In this document: positions 9,253 through 18,241 of the stretch, piece by piece
How the letters are laid out: every line of letters starts with the position of its first letter
How positions within the stretch are numbered: position 1 is the stretch's first letter
From: Rhodospirillaceae bacterium
GTDB lineage: Bacteria > Pseudomonadota > Alphaproteobacteria > Dongiales > Dongiaceae
Direction: 5' to 3'
DNA length: 64,000 nucleotides
Assembly (NCBI GenBank): GCA_008012315.1
Contig: SSEL01000012.1
Location: 1-64,000, forward strand
Translations under genes and position numbers: made by a program
Notes under the pieces: generated by a model
Databases searched by the model: none
Told to the model about the DNA's origin: nothing
Seen by the model: only the letters and a program-made list of their open reading frames with translations

Positions 9253-11517
9253 TCAATTTGGACCGCTTTCCATCGCAGTTGGCGCAATTGAGTCACCGGT
9301 CTGAATATTGCTAACACGAGCGGCGGAAATAGATGGGAAACACTGACCTCGAGCTTCGACGTCGTATGCGCGGATGGTTATTCGGCGCACAAAACTTGAC
9401 GCAGGCAGTGCGTGTAAAGCAAGACGTCCCCCGAACTCTCGTGAGCGGGTTGGCCAGGTATTTACGTGCAGCTTCATCGGTAAGTGTGGGATCGGCGTGG
9501 GGTCCCATGTTGTACGGCGATGGACCAGCCTCTGGTCAACAAACCACCTAATTTCACAAGAACTCCATTCGATCATGTAGTGATGTGGAGCCTTCGACGC
9601 ATCAAACCCCAATTTGATGACGGCCGGAGTTCCACGGTAGCCGTAATCGAATTTCGCACCGTCGCTGCCGGGGTTGTAGAACACATTAACAAGAAGTTCG
9701 TCCGGCTTGTTTCCTAGTATCTCCACATCGATTTCCTGTCGGGGCGAGTTACGGTGGAGAAAAAATCCTGTTACTAAGCCAGGAACATTAGTTGCCTGCA
9801 GCGTCGCCTCGAAACGCCCGAACAGGAAACTCGCACGGCTCGATATTGCGGCCGCACTAAAATTTCGAACACCAAGAGACTCCCGGGCGACGGCAAGGGA
9901 TAGACCGCCGCTCGCTGCGAAAGTCACGTTGTCAGGGCGAAAAAGGCCGAGATTTCCGGGGAACGTATCATTTCTTAACAACCATCGCGCTGAGTGGATT
10001 TGATTGAGGTCGTCCTGAAGAGTTTTTAGGAAGGACTCTGATAAATCCTCTCCATTGTCCACGACCGCGCTAATTCCCGCCCAACCCGGGCGTGGCTTCG
10101 CGATCCATGGCGACGGGTCGCACCGGAGCCGCTTGGCAGGAGGGGCGGCTCCCCTGTCCGACACGCTCTGGCGACTTCGCAATCCGATTTCATCGACGGC
10201 TGGATAACGCGCATCGGGTGGAGCCATCTTTAAGTGCTCGCAGAGCTTCCGCCAGCTGCTCGTGTGCTTCTGCTGCAAATGAAGGACATCCGCCCCTTCT
10301 AAGGCGTCTGTTATAATGCCGATATCGCTAACTGTGGGCCTCACCGCTTCATCGGTCATTACTATGTATTTGGCGCTTGGATAGCGTTGCCGAAGTGCTC
10401 GAATTTGTTGCCCTAAAGAACCAATGTTAACGTAAGCATCGAAGATGCGATCCCGATGGCCAGAAAGCAGGTTTTTGAGTTCGATATCTGGGATGCTATC
10501 GAAGTCGCTGCAACAGCGATAGCCGAGCATCGAAAGTGCGGCTGCAAGCGAGGATAGCCCGGTCCCGGGATCTCCAAAGGCAAAAACTGGCGAATGGATT
10601 GGGCGCTGATGAAAAAGAGAAGCATCGCCACTGTTGAGAATACCAATCCGGGCTAGTGCCGGTAGGACCGAGTACGAATTCGTTGAATCGAGATCTCGAC
10701 GCTGATTGATTACCGAGCGGCGCAACGCCCTGACTTCGAGCTCTCGGAACTTATGATTGACCCAGAGGTCGATGGGGCCACGGCACGGAAGCAGATCCAG
10801 CAGTGCCTGAGCTCCCCTCTTCGACAGGACGTAGCCGGACATGTACCAGAGGCCGCGGTCCGGGCGAAATACGTTTTTTGACAATAGTTCTTTTGGCGCT
10901 CCGTGGCGCACCTCCTTATATGACAAGTAGAGAATATCGAAACCTAATTGAGCTTGACTAGCGCCCTCTATCTCGCGCCAAGCTTGTTCGAGGACCCGCC
11001 CGAAGCGGCGCTCGAACCAAACATCGTCCTCAAGCACCAGCGTATGAGAAGCACTGGACCGCGCAATATCTCGCCATACGCCGATATGCGAGCATGCAAC
11101 TGCGACTTCTGCCTGACTCATTCGGATCGGATGATCGAGGTCAAATGTATCCATATGCGCATCTGGTTGCGGTTCTACGTACAATTGGTCGCTGAGACTA
11201 TAATGAGGATCAATGATGGCATCGTCGAAGAACGTGGGGGACCCAAGTCGCGCGTCAAACGCGGAGTATCGAACAACCCGATCTGAAAGAGGCGTTCCGA
11301 CGGCGTCGGTAATGTGATTGAGCTCGCGTACGATATCTGTCCAGCGGCTCTTTTGCCTGTCCAGGTTGATGACAACAATCGGACCGATGCCCGTTATCGT
11401 GGACTCAGAATTAGTCACGAAGGTGAGGCATCGTTGCCGAGGTAACCAATGTCGGCATCGCAGGCACAGGACGTGCACCAGCCGGGATATCGAACGCAGT
11501 GGTTGCGAAAGATTCAT
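9253..11517 (-). CDS. GT25 glycosyltransferase / sulfotransferase-like / GH16 three-domain fusion
   Basis: The protein has 754 residues. Residues about 45-290 match LPS-type family 25 glycosyltransferases: PIVVINLDRQKSRW, ACSHIGVWRDI, TLVLEDDVWF (EDD at 163-165), GYVLSKRGAQALLDLLP. Residues about 308-430 (SPVFAFGDPGTGLSSLAAAL, YPSAKYIVMTD) resemble a sulfotransferase or P-loop-like fold. Residues about 515-720 look like a GH16 beta-glucanase domain with the catalytic signature EIDVE at 595-599. Joining sugar transfer and glycan cleavage in one chain is unusual. I see no clear export signal. It lies seven bases downstream of the DXD glycosyltransferase gene, same strand. It is more AT-rich than the core genes, consistent with transfer. 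Confidence 0.75.
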   Translation of the reverse strand: MNLSQPLRSISRLVHVLCLRCRHWLPRQRCLTFVTNSESTITGIGPIVVINLDRQKSRWTDIVRELNHITDAVGTPLSDRVVRYSAFDARLGSPTFFDDAIIDPHYSLSDQLYVEPQPDAHMDTFDLDHPIRMSQAEVAVACSHIGVWRDIARSSASHTLVLEDDVWFERRFGRVLEQAWREIEGASQAQLGFDILYLSYKEVRHGAPKELLSKNVFRPDRGLWYMSGYVLSKRGAQALLDLLPCRGPIDLWVNHKFRELEVRALRRSVINQRRDLDSTNSYSVLPALARIGILNSGDASLFHQRPIHSPVFAFGDPGTGLSSLAAALSMLGYRCCSDFDSIPDIELKNLLSGHRDRIFDAYVNIGSLGQQIRALRQRYPSAKYIVMTDEAVRPTVSDIGIITDALEGADVLHLQQKHTSSWRKLCEHLKMAPPDARYPAVDEIGLRSRQSVSDRGAAPPAKRLRCDPSPWIAKPRPGWAGISAVVDNGEDLSESFLKTLQDDLNQIHSARWLLRNDTFPGNLGLFRPDNVTFAASGGLSLAVARESLGVRNFSAAAISSRASFLFGRFEATLQATNVPGLVTGFFLHRNSPRQEIDVEILGNKPDELLVNVFYNPGSDGAKFDYGYRGTPAVIKLGFDASKAPHHYMIEWSSCEIRWFVDQRLVHRRTTWDPTPIPHLPMKLHVNTWPTRSREFGGRLALHALPASSFVRRITIRAYDVEARGQCFPSISAARVSNIQTGDSIAPTAMESGPN

Positions 11518-11523
11518 TCGAGA

Positions 11524-12366
11524 TTATCCACCCCTATGTTCAAATCTCTTTTGATTCGATAATCGCCAATTTCTAGCGTCCTCACGGTGGCTCAATGGCC
11601 AGCGCGAAACGGCCAGTGCGTCCCAATTTCGCAAGACAAGCAGCCTGTGATTGATGTCGCTCACCGACGTCGCACCGAGGTCGAAGATCGATTTCGAAAG
11701 ATTGCCTGGTCCGGTCGTTGTCTGAATCTCGGGCAATTCATCCACGCCGGCGAGTTCAATCGCGCTTGTCGCCTGGCTGAGCGCGTATTTGATGACCGGG
11801 TGCCTCCGACAGGTGATAATCGGATTGTTGTTAAAGTAGAAGATCCAGTTCGGCTCGTACGCATCAGCACTGAGGAACATAGAAGGAGGCACCATGCCTC
11901 CAGAATCGATGTCGTAGCAGAGAGGCTGGAGCTTGAGCCGGCGGTCCTCGAACAACCAAGAGATGTCAGTACCAACACAGACATCGTCGGCGTCAACGTA
12001 GAAGCCGCCCTCCTTTAGCAGATAGCAAAGGCGAAAGTAGTCAGCCTGCATTGCTGGGTGATAACATCGATCAAATGCAGACTCGTACCGTGCCCCGAGA
12101 GAGCCGGCGATAAAAGCCTTAGCCGTTGGCGCGTCGAACAATCGATGAACGAAACCGCTTTTCTCCCAACGTGCCCACGAGGCCACGCACTCTGCGATGT
12201 CATGCGGCAACTGTCTGAGATCATGCCAAAATTGCACGATCATCTTGGGTATCGATTGCACAGAATTAGCGGTGACTGGGTATTGAACTGATGGTTGTTG
12301 AACCAGTCGCCGAATGAATTCCGAGCGTTCCCGATGTTGGTCGAGACTGATGGACTCTTGCTGCAT
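11524..12366 (-). CDS. DXD-type glycosyltransferase (GT32-like, capsule/surface sugar)
   Basis: The protein has about 280 residues. MIVQFWHDLRQLP near the N terminus and MQADYFRLCYLLKEGGFYVDADD in the centre are hallmarks of the Gly_transf_sug/DXD family; DADD is the metal- and nucleotide-sugar-binding motif. These enzymes transfer hexoses or HexNAc to cell-surface glycans or lipids. It is the first gene of a two-gene unit with the GT25/GH16 fusion and divergent from the carbamoyltransferase gene, which suggests a shared role in building a decorated glycan. I chose the ATG at 12366; a second ATG at 12411 would add 15 residues. Confidence 0.8.
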   Translation of the reverse strand: MQQESISLDQHRERSEFIRRLVQQPSVQYPVTANSVQSIPKMIVQFWHDLRQLPHDIAECVASWARWEKSGFVHRLFDAPTAKAFIAGSLGARYESAFDRCYHPAMQADYFRLCYLLKEGGFYVDADDVCVGTDISWLFEDRRLKLQPLCYDIDSGGMVPPSMFLSADAYEPNWIFYFNNNPIITCRRHPVIKYALSQATSAIELAGVDELPEIQTTTGPGNLSKSIFDLGATSVSDINHRLLVLRNWDALAVSRWPLSHREDARNWRLSNQKRFEHRGG

Positions 12367-12549
12367 CCCACCCCACCGCCGCCAAACTAAGCCATAAAAA
12401 TAGAGATACAATTCTTAGTAATATTTTGTAATATGTCACTATACCGTTGCCTGTTTTTCGCGACAAGGGTGCACAGACTGTACCTCGTCGACGAAAATGG
12501 GATGAAACCGATTGCATAATTGTCGTTTAGGGCGGAGGTCGGTAGTCTC

Positions 12550-14244
12550 GTGAAGATTCTCTCGTACAACCCGGGTCACGATGGCGCTGTCGCCTATCTG
12601 CAGGATGGTCGCTTGATGGTCTCGATCGAGGCGGAAAAAAACTCGAATTTCCGATACTCACCGATATTTCCGCACGACCTTTTCGCCGCACTTGGTGAAA
12701 TCGAAGAATTCCCGGACGTGCTATCTATAGGCGGCTGGTGGCCCGGCGACAGGGCGATCGCTGGGCCGGCAGCGCAAGCGGGATATCGTGGTGTGTCCAA
12801 GGACCATACCTTGGTGGGCCAGCAACGGTTGCTAGGAAAGCAAGTGCGGCATTTCTCATCCTCGCACGAGAGATCACATCTCCTTTGCGCCTATGGAATG
12901 TCTAACCTACCCGCTGGCACACCATGCTACGCGCTGGTCTGGGAAGGATCGATCGGCGCTTTCTATGAGATCGACGATCAGATGAACATAACGCTGCTTG
13001 CCGATATCATGAATGAGCCCGGACATCGGTATGCTCTGCTGTATGGCTTTGCCGATCCAACTTTCAACAAGTCTGGAGATTTTTCGCGTCACTCTGATGC
13101 GGGAAAGCTCATGGCGTTAGCCTCTTACTCGCTTCGAAAAGTAGCTTCAAATGCAGACCAGCAGTTGATCGACTTCTTGCTGCAAAAGTGCGTACATCTC
13201 GAGCCGCGTGCGTGCAACGAACTGCGCCATTCCCAGTACTACAACTGCGGGACAGATAACCCGGAGTTTCGTAACTTGGTCGGCCTTTTTAGCGACAAGA
13301 TCTTCGATACCTTCTATCAGTTTGCAAAGTCGAACATGAAGAGAGGTATGCCGATGATCATTGCGGGTGGCTGCGGGTTGAACTGCGATTGGAATACCAA
13401 GTGGAAGGAGACTGGACTATTCAGTGATATTTTCGTTCCACCCGTTGCTAATGATTCTGGTTCGGCAATCGGAACGGCGATCGATGCGCAGTTTCACTTT
13501 ACGGGAAACCCGAAAGTAGACTGGAGCGTCTACGCTGGCGCTGGTTTTGTAACCAATATCTCATTCGATGCGTCGCTATACGATCTATATGAAGCAAATT
13601 ATGAATTGATCGCCGACATGTTGGCTAATGATCTCATCATTGGATGGGTCAGCGGCAAGTATGAAATCGGACCACGAGCGTTAGGTAACCGGTCAATTCT
13701 CGCGGCGCCATTTCGAGAAAGCACCAAAGTTCGGCTGAATGAGATTAAGCAGCGAGAGCAATTTCGCCCTATCGCGCCTGTGTGTTTAGAGGATGACGCT
13801 TCCAAATGGTTCGGTTGCAATCATGCTAGTCCGTTCATGCTCTTTACACATCGCGTAGAAACAAATGCGCTGGCGGCTGTCACTCATGTGAACGGGACGG
13901 CCCGCATTCAAACGGTATCGTTTGAGAGCAACCGAAACCTTCATGACCTACTCATCGCATTTCGGAAGCGAACTGGATATGGAGTTTTGTGCAATACATC
14001 ACTCAACTTTAACAACCGCGGGTTCATAAACAATATAGGTGATCTGTCGAAATACACTATAGAACACAATTTGGATGGATTCGTAGTTGAGGGATGTGCC
14101 TATCTTCTGAAGGCTTCGAACGCCTATCGAACATATTTAGACCGGCCCAAATGCGTCGGAATTGATGAATCCCCAAAGCATTCTGTATCTTCGTCTGAGC
14201 ACACTCTAACAAAGCGTCTGATAGAAAGTGTTGAAAGTAAATGA
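12550..14244 (+). CDS. NodU/CmcH-family carbamoyltransferase
   Basis: The protein has 564 residues. The N terminus (KILSYNPGHDGAVAYLQDG) is the Kae1-like nucleotide-binding half. GGCGLNCDWNTKW and the C-terminal GKYEIGPRALGNRSILA, FRPIAPVCLED and NTSLNFNNRGF blocks match O-carbamoyltransferases such as NodU and antibiotic CmcH. They transfer a carbamoyl group from carbamoyl phosphate, through carbamoyl-AMP, to a sugar hydroxyl. Here the acceptor is probably the glycan made by the divergent glycosyltransferase genes. The GTG at 12550 is preferred because the family begins at KILSYN and GGAGG lies 11 bases upstream. Base composition is lower in GC than the core genes. Confidence 0.9.
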   Translation: MKILSYNPGHDGAVAYLQDGRLMVSIEAEKNSNFRYSPIFPHDLFAALGEIEEFPDVLSIGGWWPGDRAIAGPAAQAGYRGVSKDHTLVGQQRLLGKQVRHFSSSHERSHLLCAYGMSNLPAGTPCYALVWEGSIGAFYEIDDQMNITLLADIMNEPGHRYALLYGFADPTFNKSGDFSRHSDAGKLMALASYSLRKVASNADQQLIDFLLQKCVHLEPRACNELRHSQYYNCGTDNPEFRNLVGLFSDKIFDTFYQFAKSNMKRGMPMIIAGGCGLNCDWNTKWKETGLFSDIFVPPVANDSGSAIGTAIDAQFHFTGNPKVDWSVYAGAGFVTNISFDASLYDLYEANYELIADMLANDLIIGWVSGKYEIGPRALGNRSILAAPFRESTKVRLNEIKQREQFRPIAPVCLEDDASKWFGCNHASPFMLFTHRVETNALAAVTHVNGTARIQTVSFESNRNLHDLLIAFRKRTGYGVLCNTSLNFNNRGFINNIGDLSKYTIEHNLDGFVVEGCAYLLKASNAYRTYLDRPKCVGIDESPKHSVSSSEHTLTKRLIESVESK

Positions 14245-14384
14245 CCGGTAGGTCTACGCACGACCGCAGAGATCATCAGCTCCGATCGCAACCAAAGGGT
14301 TGATTCTACAAATTTCCTAACCAGTGATCCTGTTATCGTGACCTGAGCCCCGAAGCTCATCCATTAGGAAGTAGAGTCAGTTCT

Positions 14385-14604
14385 TCATTTGAGCCCATTA
14401 TGGGTTGTTGGGCAACGGGGCGGGGCGCCCTCCGTTAGTGCAGTCGCCTCGGCCCGTTGCATCACCGAGGTGCTGATGGCAGCGTGGATGGCTGGCGGTC
14501 TGTTGCCGATCGCGCTGTGCTGCCTGACCGTGTTGTAGTGCTCTTTCCAGGCCCGTAGGGCCTGTTTGGTTGAACCGAGCGAAGTGAACAACCTGATGAG
14601 CCAA
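14385..14604 (-). pseudogene. IS3-family transposase C-terminal fragment
   Basis: The short frame encodes ALRAWKEHYNTVRQHSAIGNR followed by PPA, the typical tail of the IS3 OrfB integrase core (after the catalytic Glu). The rest of the DDE domain, OrfA and the element ends are absent. A second frame covers the same stretch to 14604, so a frameshift may be present. It is a relic marking a junction between the glycan block and the defence block. Confidence 0.7.
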
Positions 14605-14642
14605 AGCCTCCGTTAAGCCACAGCCTCGCCTGTCTCAAATAG

Positions 14643-14948
14643 TCTGATGACGGACATTGGCCACTGAATACAGCGCTCTACAAGGACTTCAAAGGCAATT
14701 CAGCCATATTCATCAGCTATTTTCTCAAGCATGCCCTTCTCGGCCTTCAGAGCGATAAGGCCGCAGTTCCAGGTCTGGACCGGAACGTAGCGCACACCCT
14801 GCCTGTTCTCTGGCCATCGAAGGCATTGCGCGATCATTTTGCTGATTTTGCTCAGACCGTGAAGCGGCAGAGCAGCGTCCTAAACGCAGCCAGTGAAAAG
14901 CTACAAGCAGCGCGCAATCTACTTCTTCCTCGCCTGATGAACGGGGAG
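14643..14948 (+). pseudogene. Type I restriction specificity subunit (HsdS) C-terminal remnant
   Basis: An open frame without a plausible native start reads ALYKDFKGNSAIFISYFLKH, then PGLDRNVAHTLPVLWP, then FAQTVKRQSSVLNAASEKLQ and ARNLLLPRLMNGE. This is the end of the second target-recognition domain and the closing conserved coiled coil of HsdS. The usual first three quarters of the gene are missing. The frame then runs on out of register for a few codons, so the native stop has been lost. Confidence 0.75.
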
Positions 14949-15097
14949 AAGTGTTCATCCTCGATGAGGTGTTTTCTGCACTGCCGACGCCTCCATTTAC
15001 GCCCGACGAAAAGAAGGCAGTCGCTCGCGACGTTTACGCTCACGTGTGGCAACAAGCAATGAGAGGTGACTTTGCTGGCATACGCGTGTGGCGCTGA
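14948..15097 (+). pseudogene. Short coding-like remnant after hsdS, unidentified
   Basis: In another frame, overlapping the end of the HsdS remnant, a 49-residue stretch looks coding: VFILDEVFSALPTPPFTPDE followed by KKAVARDVYAHVWQQ, ending at TGA 15095-15097. It has no own start. It may be the tail of another restriction-locus gene brought in by deletion, but I do not recognise the family. I see nothing that looks like a gene in 15098-15524, which should hold the promoter of the following operon. Confidence 0.35.
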
Positions 15098-15524
15098 CAG
15101 CGACGGAGTTTTCAATTGGCCTAAGAGCTTAGGCCAGGCGTCGCGTCCTGTCCCGATCAGAAATTGATTGAGAATCTGCGTGATCTAGCTCCCTCCTCGT
15201 TTGCTCGAGCAAGTTTTGTCTAAACAGCGACCCAGAAACAATCGGGTTCGGCATTGTTGACCATTTTTCATCGTGTAATCACACGGCTAGGCAGCGATGG
15301 ACTTTTGACAGGGCGGATGATAATCCTGGCATCTCGTTCTCTATTTGTTTCTCTCAGCCGCTGAAAATCTACTAGCGTCGGAGAGATCGATATCGACAAT
15401 ATGTTGTAAACCTAGGACAAGAACGGCTGAAAGTTGTACTATCGAGGGGACAGATGAAAGGATTTCTCGTTCGTGGGCTGGCTACAACTAACTCCGACAA
15501 ATACTTGTCAATAGGCGTGCAACC

Positions 15525-17024
15525 ATGACATCGCCCGTAACCGCTGCGATGCTTTACGGCTTGGTAGCGTGTCCCCATCGCATCACGATGGACCTTCATA
15601 CTGATCCTGCGGAACGAGATGAGCCAAATGCGTTCGTCGAGCTTCTCTGGGAAAGGGGATCGCTTTACGAAAAAGAGGTAATCGAACAACTTAAAGGTCC
15701 CATCGTTGATCTCTCCCTCTTCGGCGGAGATGAAAAGGAACTGCGCACCGCCGAGGCCATGCAGCGGGGTGACCCGTTAATCTATGGCGGGCGCATTCAG
15801 GTCGAAGGGCTATTGGGCGAACCCGATTTACTCCGCAGACATGAGTCAGGATATATCGCTGGCGATATCAAATCCGGCTCCGGTGAAGAAGGACCGGAGG
15901 ACAATTCCAAACCAAAGATCCACTACGCCGTGCAGCTTGGCCTGTACATTGACATTCTGGAACGCAAAGGTCTTTCGCCGGGCCGCCAAGCTTTTGTCTG
16001 GGACATACATGGGCGGGAAGTCTCCTACGATTTTCAGACACCCTATGGCAAGCGCAGTCCCCGGACGCTCTGGCAGGACTACGAGGACGCCCTTCACGAA
16101 GCGCAAGCAATCATCAGCAAAAGTATGGCGACGCTTCCGGCCTTCGGCGCTGTATGCAAGCTCTGTCACTGGTACACCGCCTGCGTCGAACGCCTGAAGG
16201 AAACCAACGACCTGACGATGATTCCCGAACTTGGCCGGTCGAAACGTGATGTCATGTATGGCAGCGTACGAACCGTAGCCCAACTCGCGAGCACCGATCC
16301 GGAAAGTTTCGTCAGCGGTAGTAAGAGTGTGTTCCCCGGTATCGGACCCGATACGCTCCGTAAATTCCATGCGCGCGCGAAACTCTTGTCGGAGAAGGAC
16401 GGAAAAGCGTATACGCGCGCGCCCATCATATTTCCCCGTCACGACTGTGAACTGTTTTTCGATATCGAAGTCGATCCCATGCGCGACATCTGCTACCTGC
16501 ATGGATTTGTCGAGCGACTCGACTGCGACAACGCGACGGAAAAGTTCGTTTCTACATTTGCCGAGACACCCACGCCGGAGGCGGAAAAGGCGGCATTCGC
16601 TGACGCATGGCATTACATCCAAGAGCGCCAACCTTGCACGATCTATTACTATTCAAAGTACGAGCGCACGATATATCGCGCGCTTCAGGAGAAATATCCC
16701 GACGTTTGTAGTCCCGACGACATCGAACAGCTTTTCGATCCTGCAAACGCGATTGATCTCTATAATGATGTTGTGAAAAAGACGACGGAGTGGCCCACTT
16801 GGGATTTCTCCATTAAGACGCTGGCCAAGTATCTCGGGTTCTCGTGGCGCGACACGCATCCATCGGGTGCCGCTTCCATTGAATGGTTTCATCGCTGGAT
16901 CGAATCGGCCGATCCCGCGATCCGGCAAAGGATTCTTGACTACAACGAGGACGATTGCCGCGCGACGCGCGTCCTGCGGGATGCCCTCGAAGACTTGCCG
17001 GTCATAATGGGGGGCACAGCATGA
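15525..17024 (+). CDS. TM0106-family double nuclease: Cas4/RecB-like plus DnaQ/RNase H-like
   Basis: The protein has 499 residues. The N-terminal domain is RecB/Cas4-like: GEPDLL (Asp101), GDIKSG (Asp114, Lys116) and QLGLYIDIL (Gln137) are the PD-(D/E)XK pieces, and Cys16 with Cys211, Cys214 and Cys220 (CKLCHWYTAC) could hold a 4Fe-4S cluster as in Cas4 and AddB. A helix-hairpin-helix-like segment (FPGIGPDTLRKFHARAK, near 270-286) follows. The C-terminal part is a DEDD/RNase H-like exonuclease: FFDIEVDP (Asp313, Glu315), YYYSKYERT and YNEDDC. It is the first gene of a five-gene operon and overlaps the SIR2 gene by ATGA. A DNA-degrading role is inferred from motifs only. Confidence 0.85.
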   Translation: MTSPVTAAMLYGLVACPHRITMDLHTDPAERDEPNAFVELLWERGSLYEKEVIEQLKGPIVDLSLFGGDEKELRTAEAMQRGDPLIYGGRIQVEGLLGEPDLLRRHESGYIAGDIKSGSGEEGPEDNSKPKIHYAVQLGLYIDILERKGLSPGRQAFVWDIHGREVSYDFQTPYGKRSPRTLWQDYEDALHEAQAIISKSMATLPAFGAVCKLCHWYTACVERLKETNDLTMIPELGRSKRDVMYGSVRTVAQLASTDPESFVSGSKSVFPGIGPDTLRKFHARAKLLSEKDGKAYTRAPIIFPRHDCELFFDIEVDPMRDICYLHGFVERLDCDNATEKFVSTFAETPTPEAEKAAFADAWHYIQERQPCTIYYYSKYERTIYRALQEKYPDVCSPDDIEQLFDPANAIDLYNDVVKKTTEWPTWDFSIKTLAKYLGFSWRDTHPSGAASIEWFHRWIESADPAIRQRILDYNEDDCRATRVLRDALEDLPVIMGGTA

Positions 17025-18235
17025 GCGGAGAACACCAGTCGCACGATGCACAAAAGACGCTCGCCGACTTAAGAGATCATCTGGCGCGACACGACAAGCC
17101 AATAGCCTTCTTTTTTGGCGCGGGCACTTCGTGCTCAGTCGCCGTGCCGACTGCCGAAGCCGGGAAGACACAGCCGCTGATACCCGCTGTTCCCGGTCTG
17201 ACGGCAGCTTGCAAGAAGGATGGCGCTGCTCTGGGAGACAAGTACGTAAAGGCTTGGGCTTCGATCGAAGCTCATTGCAGGGACGCTAAGCAAGACCCTC
17301 ATGTCGAGAACATCCTTTCGCGCTTGAGGATGATGCTCAATGCCATCGGCAAGGATGACGTTCTTTCAGGCCTAAAGACTGATGAGCTGAAAAAGCTTGA
17401 GGAAAGTGTGCGAAAGACGATTGCACGGCTCGTTACCCCCGATCTGAAAGAACTTCCCGCAGACTATCCGCACCGCAAATTTGCGCGCTGGCTTGCTAAA
17501 TCATCGCGGAAGGCCTGCGTGGAGATTTTTACCGTCAATTACGATGTGCTCATTGAACACGCTCTTGAGTCCGAACGCGTCCCTGTCTTCGACGGTTTCG
17601 TCGGGAGTTATCAGCCTTTCTTCCATCCGGATAGCTTGCGCCGGGCCGAAGCGGCGCCGGGCATGAATTGGACCCGCATGTGGAAGATGCACGGGTCGGT
17701 CACGTGGCGGCGCATTGAGCAGGGTGGACGCGCTCGCGTCGTTCGAGACGAGCCAGATCCGGCCGGAGAAATGATTTTGCCATCATTCCAGAAATACGAC
17801 GAATCGCGCCAGCAGCCTTATGCGTCGTTCACAGACCGTTTGACCCGTTTTCTGGAACAGGATGATGCGCTGTTGATTGTGGCGGGATTCAGCTTTGGGG
17901 ACGAACACATCAACAACCTGATTTTCGGCGCATTGGAAAACAGACCCCGGACTCACGTCTACGCGTTGCAGTTCGACGAGCTTGCGGAAGATAGCATCCT
18001 TATTAAGCGCGCCTATCAGCGATCAAATTTGATTGTCGTCGGCCCGAAGACCGGGGTTATCGGCGGACGTCGTGGCAAATGGGCACCGTCTGAAACCCCG
18101 TCGTTCATGGATGGCGTTTTCGAATTGAAAGACGTGGCGGGCGTTGCCGCAGGAGCTTCTGCCACCAAGTTAGGCCAAATGAAAATTGGCGATTTCGCCT
18201 GTTTCTGTCATTTCCTCGAATCCATGGCGAGCTGA
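17021..18235 (+). CDS. SIR2-domain NADase of a SIR2-HerA defence pair
   Basis: The protein has 404 residues. It shows the SIR2 NAD-binding signature FFFGAGTSCSV (33-37), the catalytic-type TVNYD (Asn173) and KMHGS (His224), and the later VAGFSFGDEHIN that closes the fold. In defence SIR2 proteins the Asn/His pair cleaves NAD+, starving the infected cell. The next gene encodes a HerA ATPase, and sir2-herA is an established anti-phage pair in which both proteins form one large complex. The ATG at 17021 overlaps the nuclease stop (ATGA), which shows translational coupling. The length agrees with the family. Confidence 0.88.
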   Translation: MSGEHQSHDAQKTLADLRDHLARHDKPIAFFFGAGTSCSVAVPTAEAGKTQPLIPAVPGLTAACKKDGAALGDKYVKAWASIEAHCRDAKQDPHVENILSRLRMMLNAIGKDDVLSGLKTDELKKLEESVRKTIARLVTPDLKELPADYPHRKFARWLAKSSRKACVEIFTVNYDVLIEHALESERVPVFDGFVGSYQPFFHPDSLRRAEAAPGMNWTRMWKMHGSVTWRRIEQGGRARVVRDEPDPAGEMILPSFQKYDESRQQPYASFTDRLTRFLEQDDALLIVAGFSFGDEHINNLIFGALENRPRTHVYALQFDELAEDSILIKRAYQRSNLIVVGPKTGVIGGRRGKWAPSETPSFMDGVFELKDVAGVAAGASATKLGQMKIGDFACFCHFLESMAS

Positions 18236-18241
18236 CCCGTC

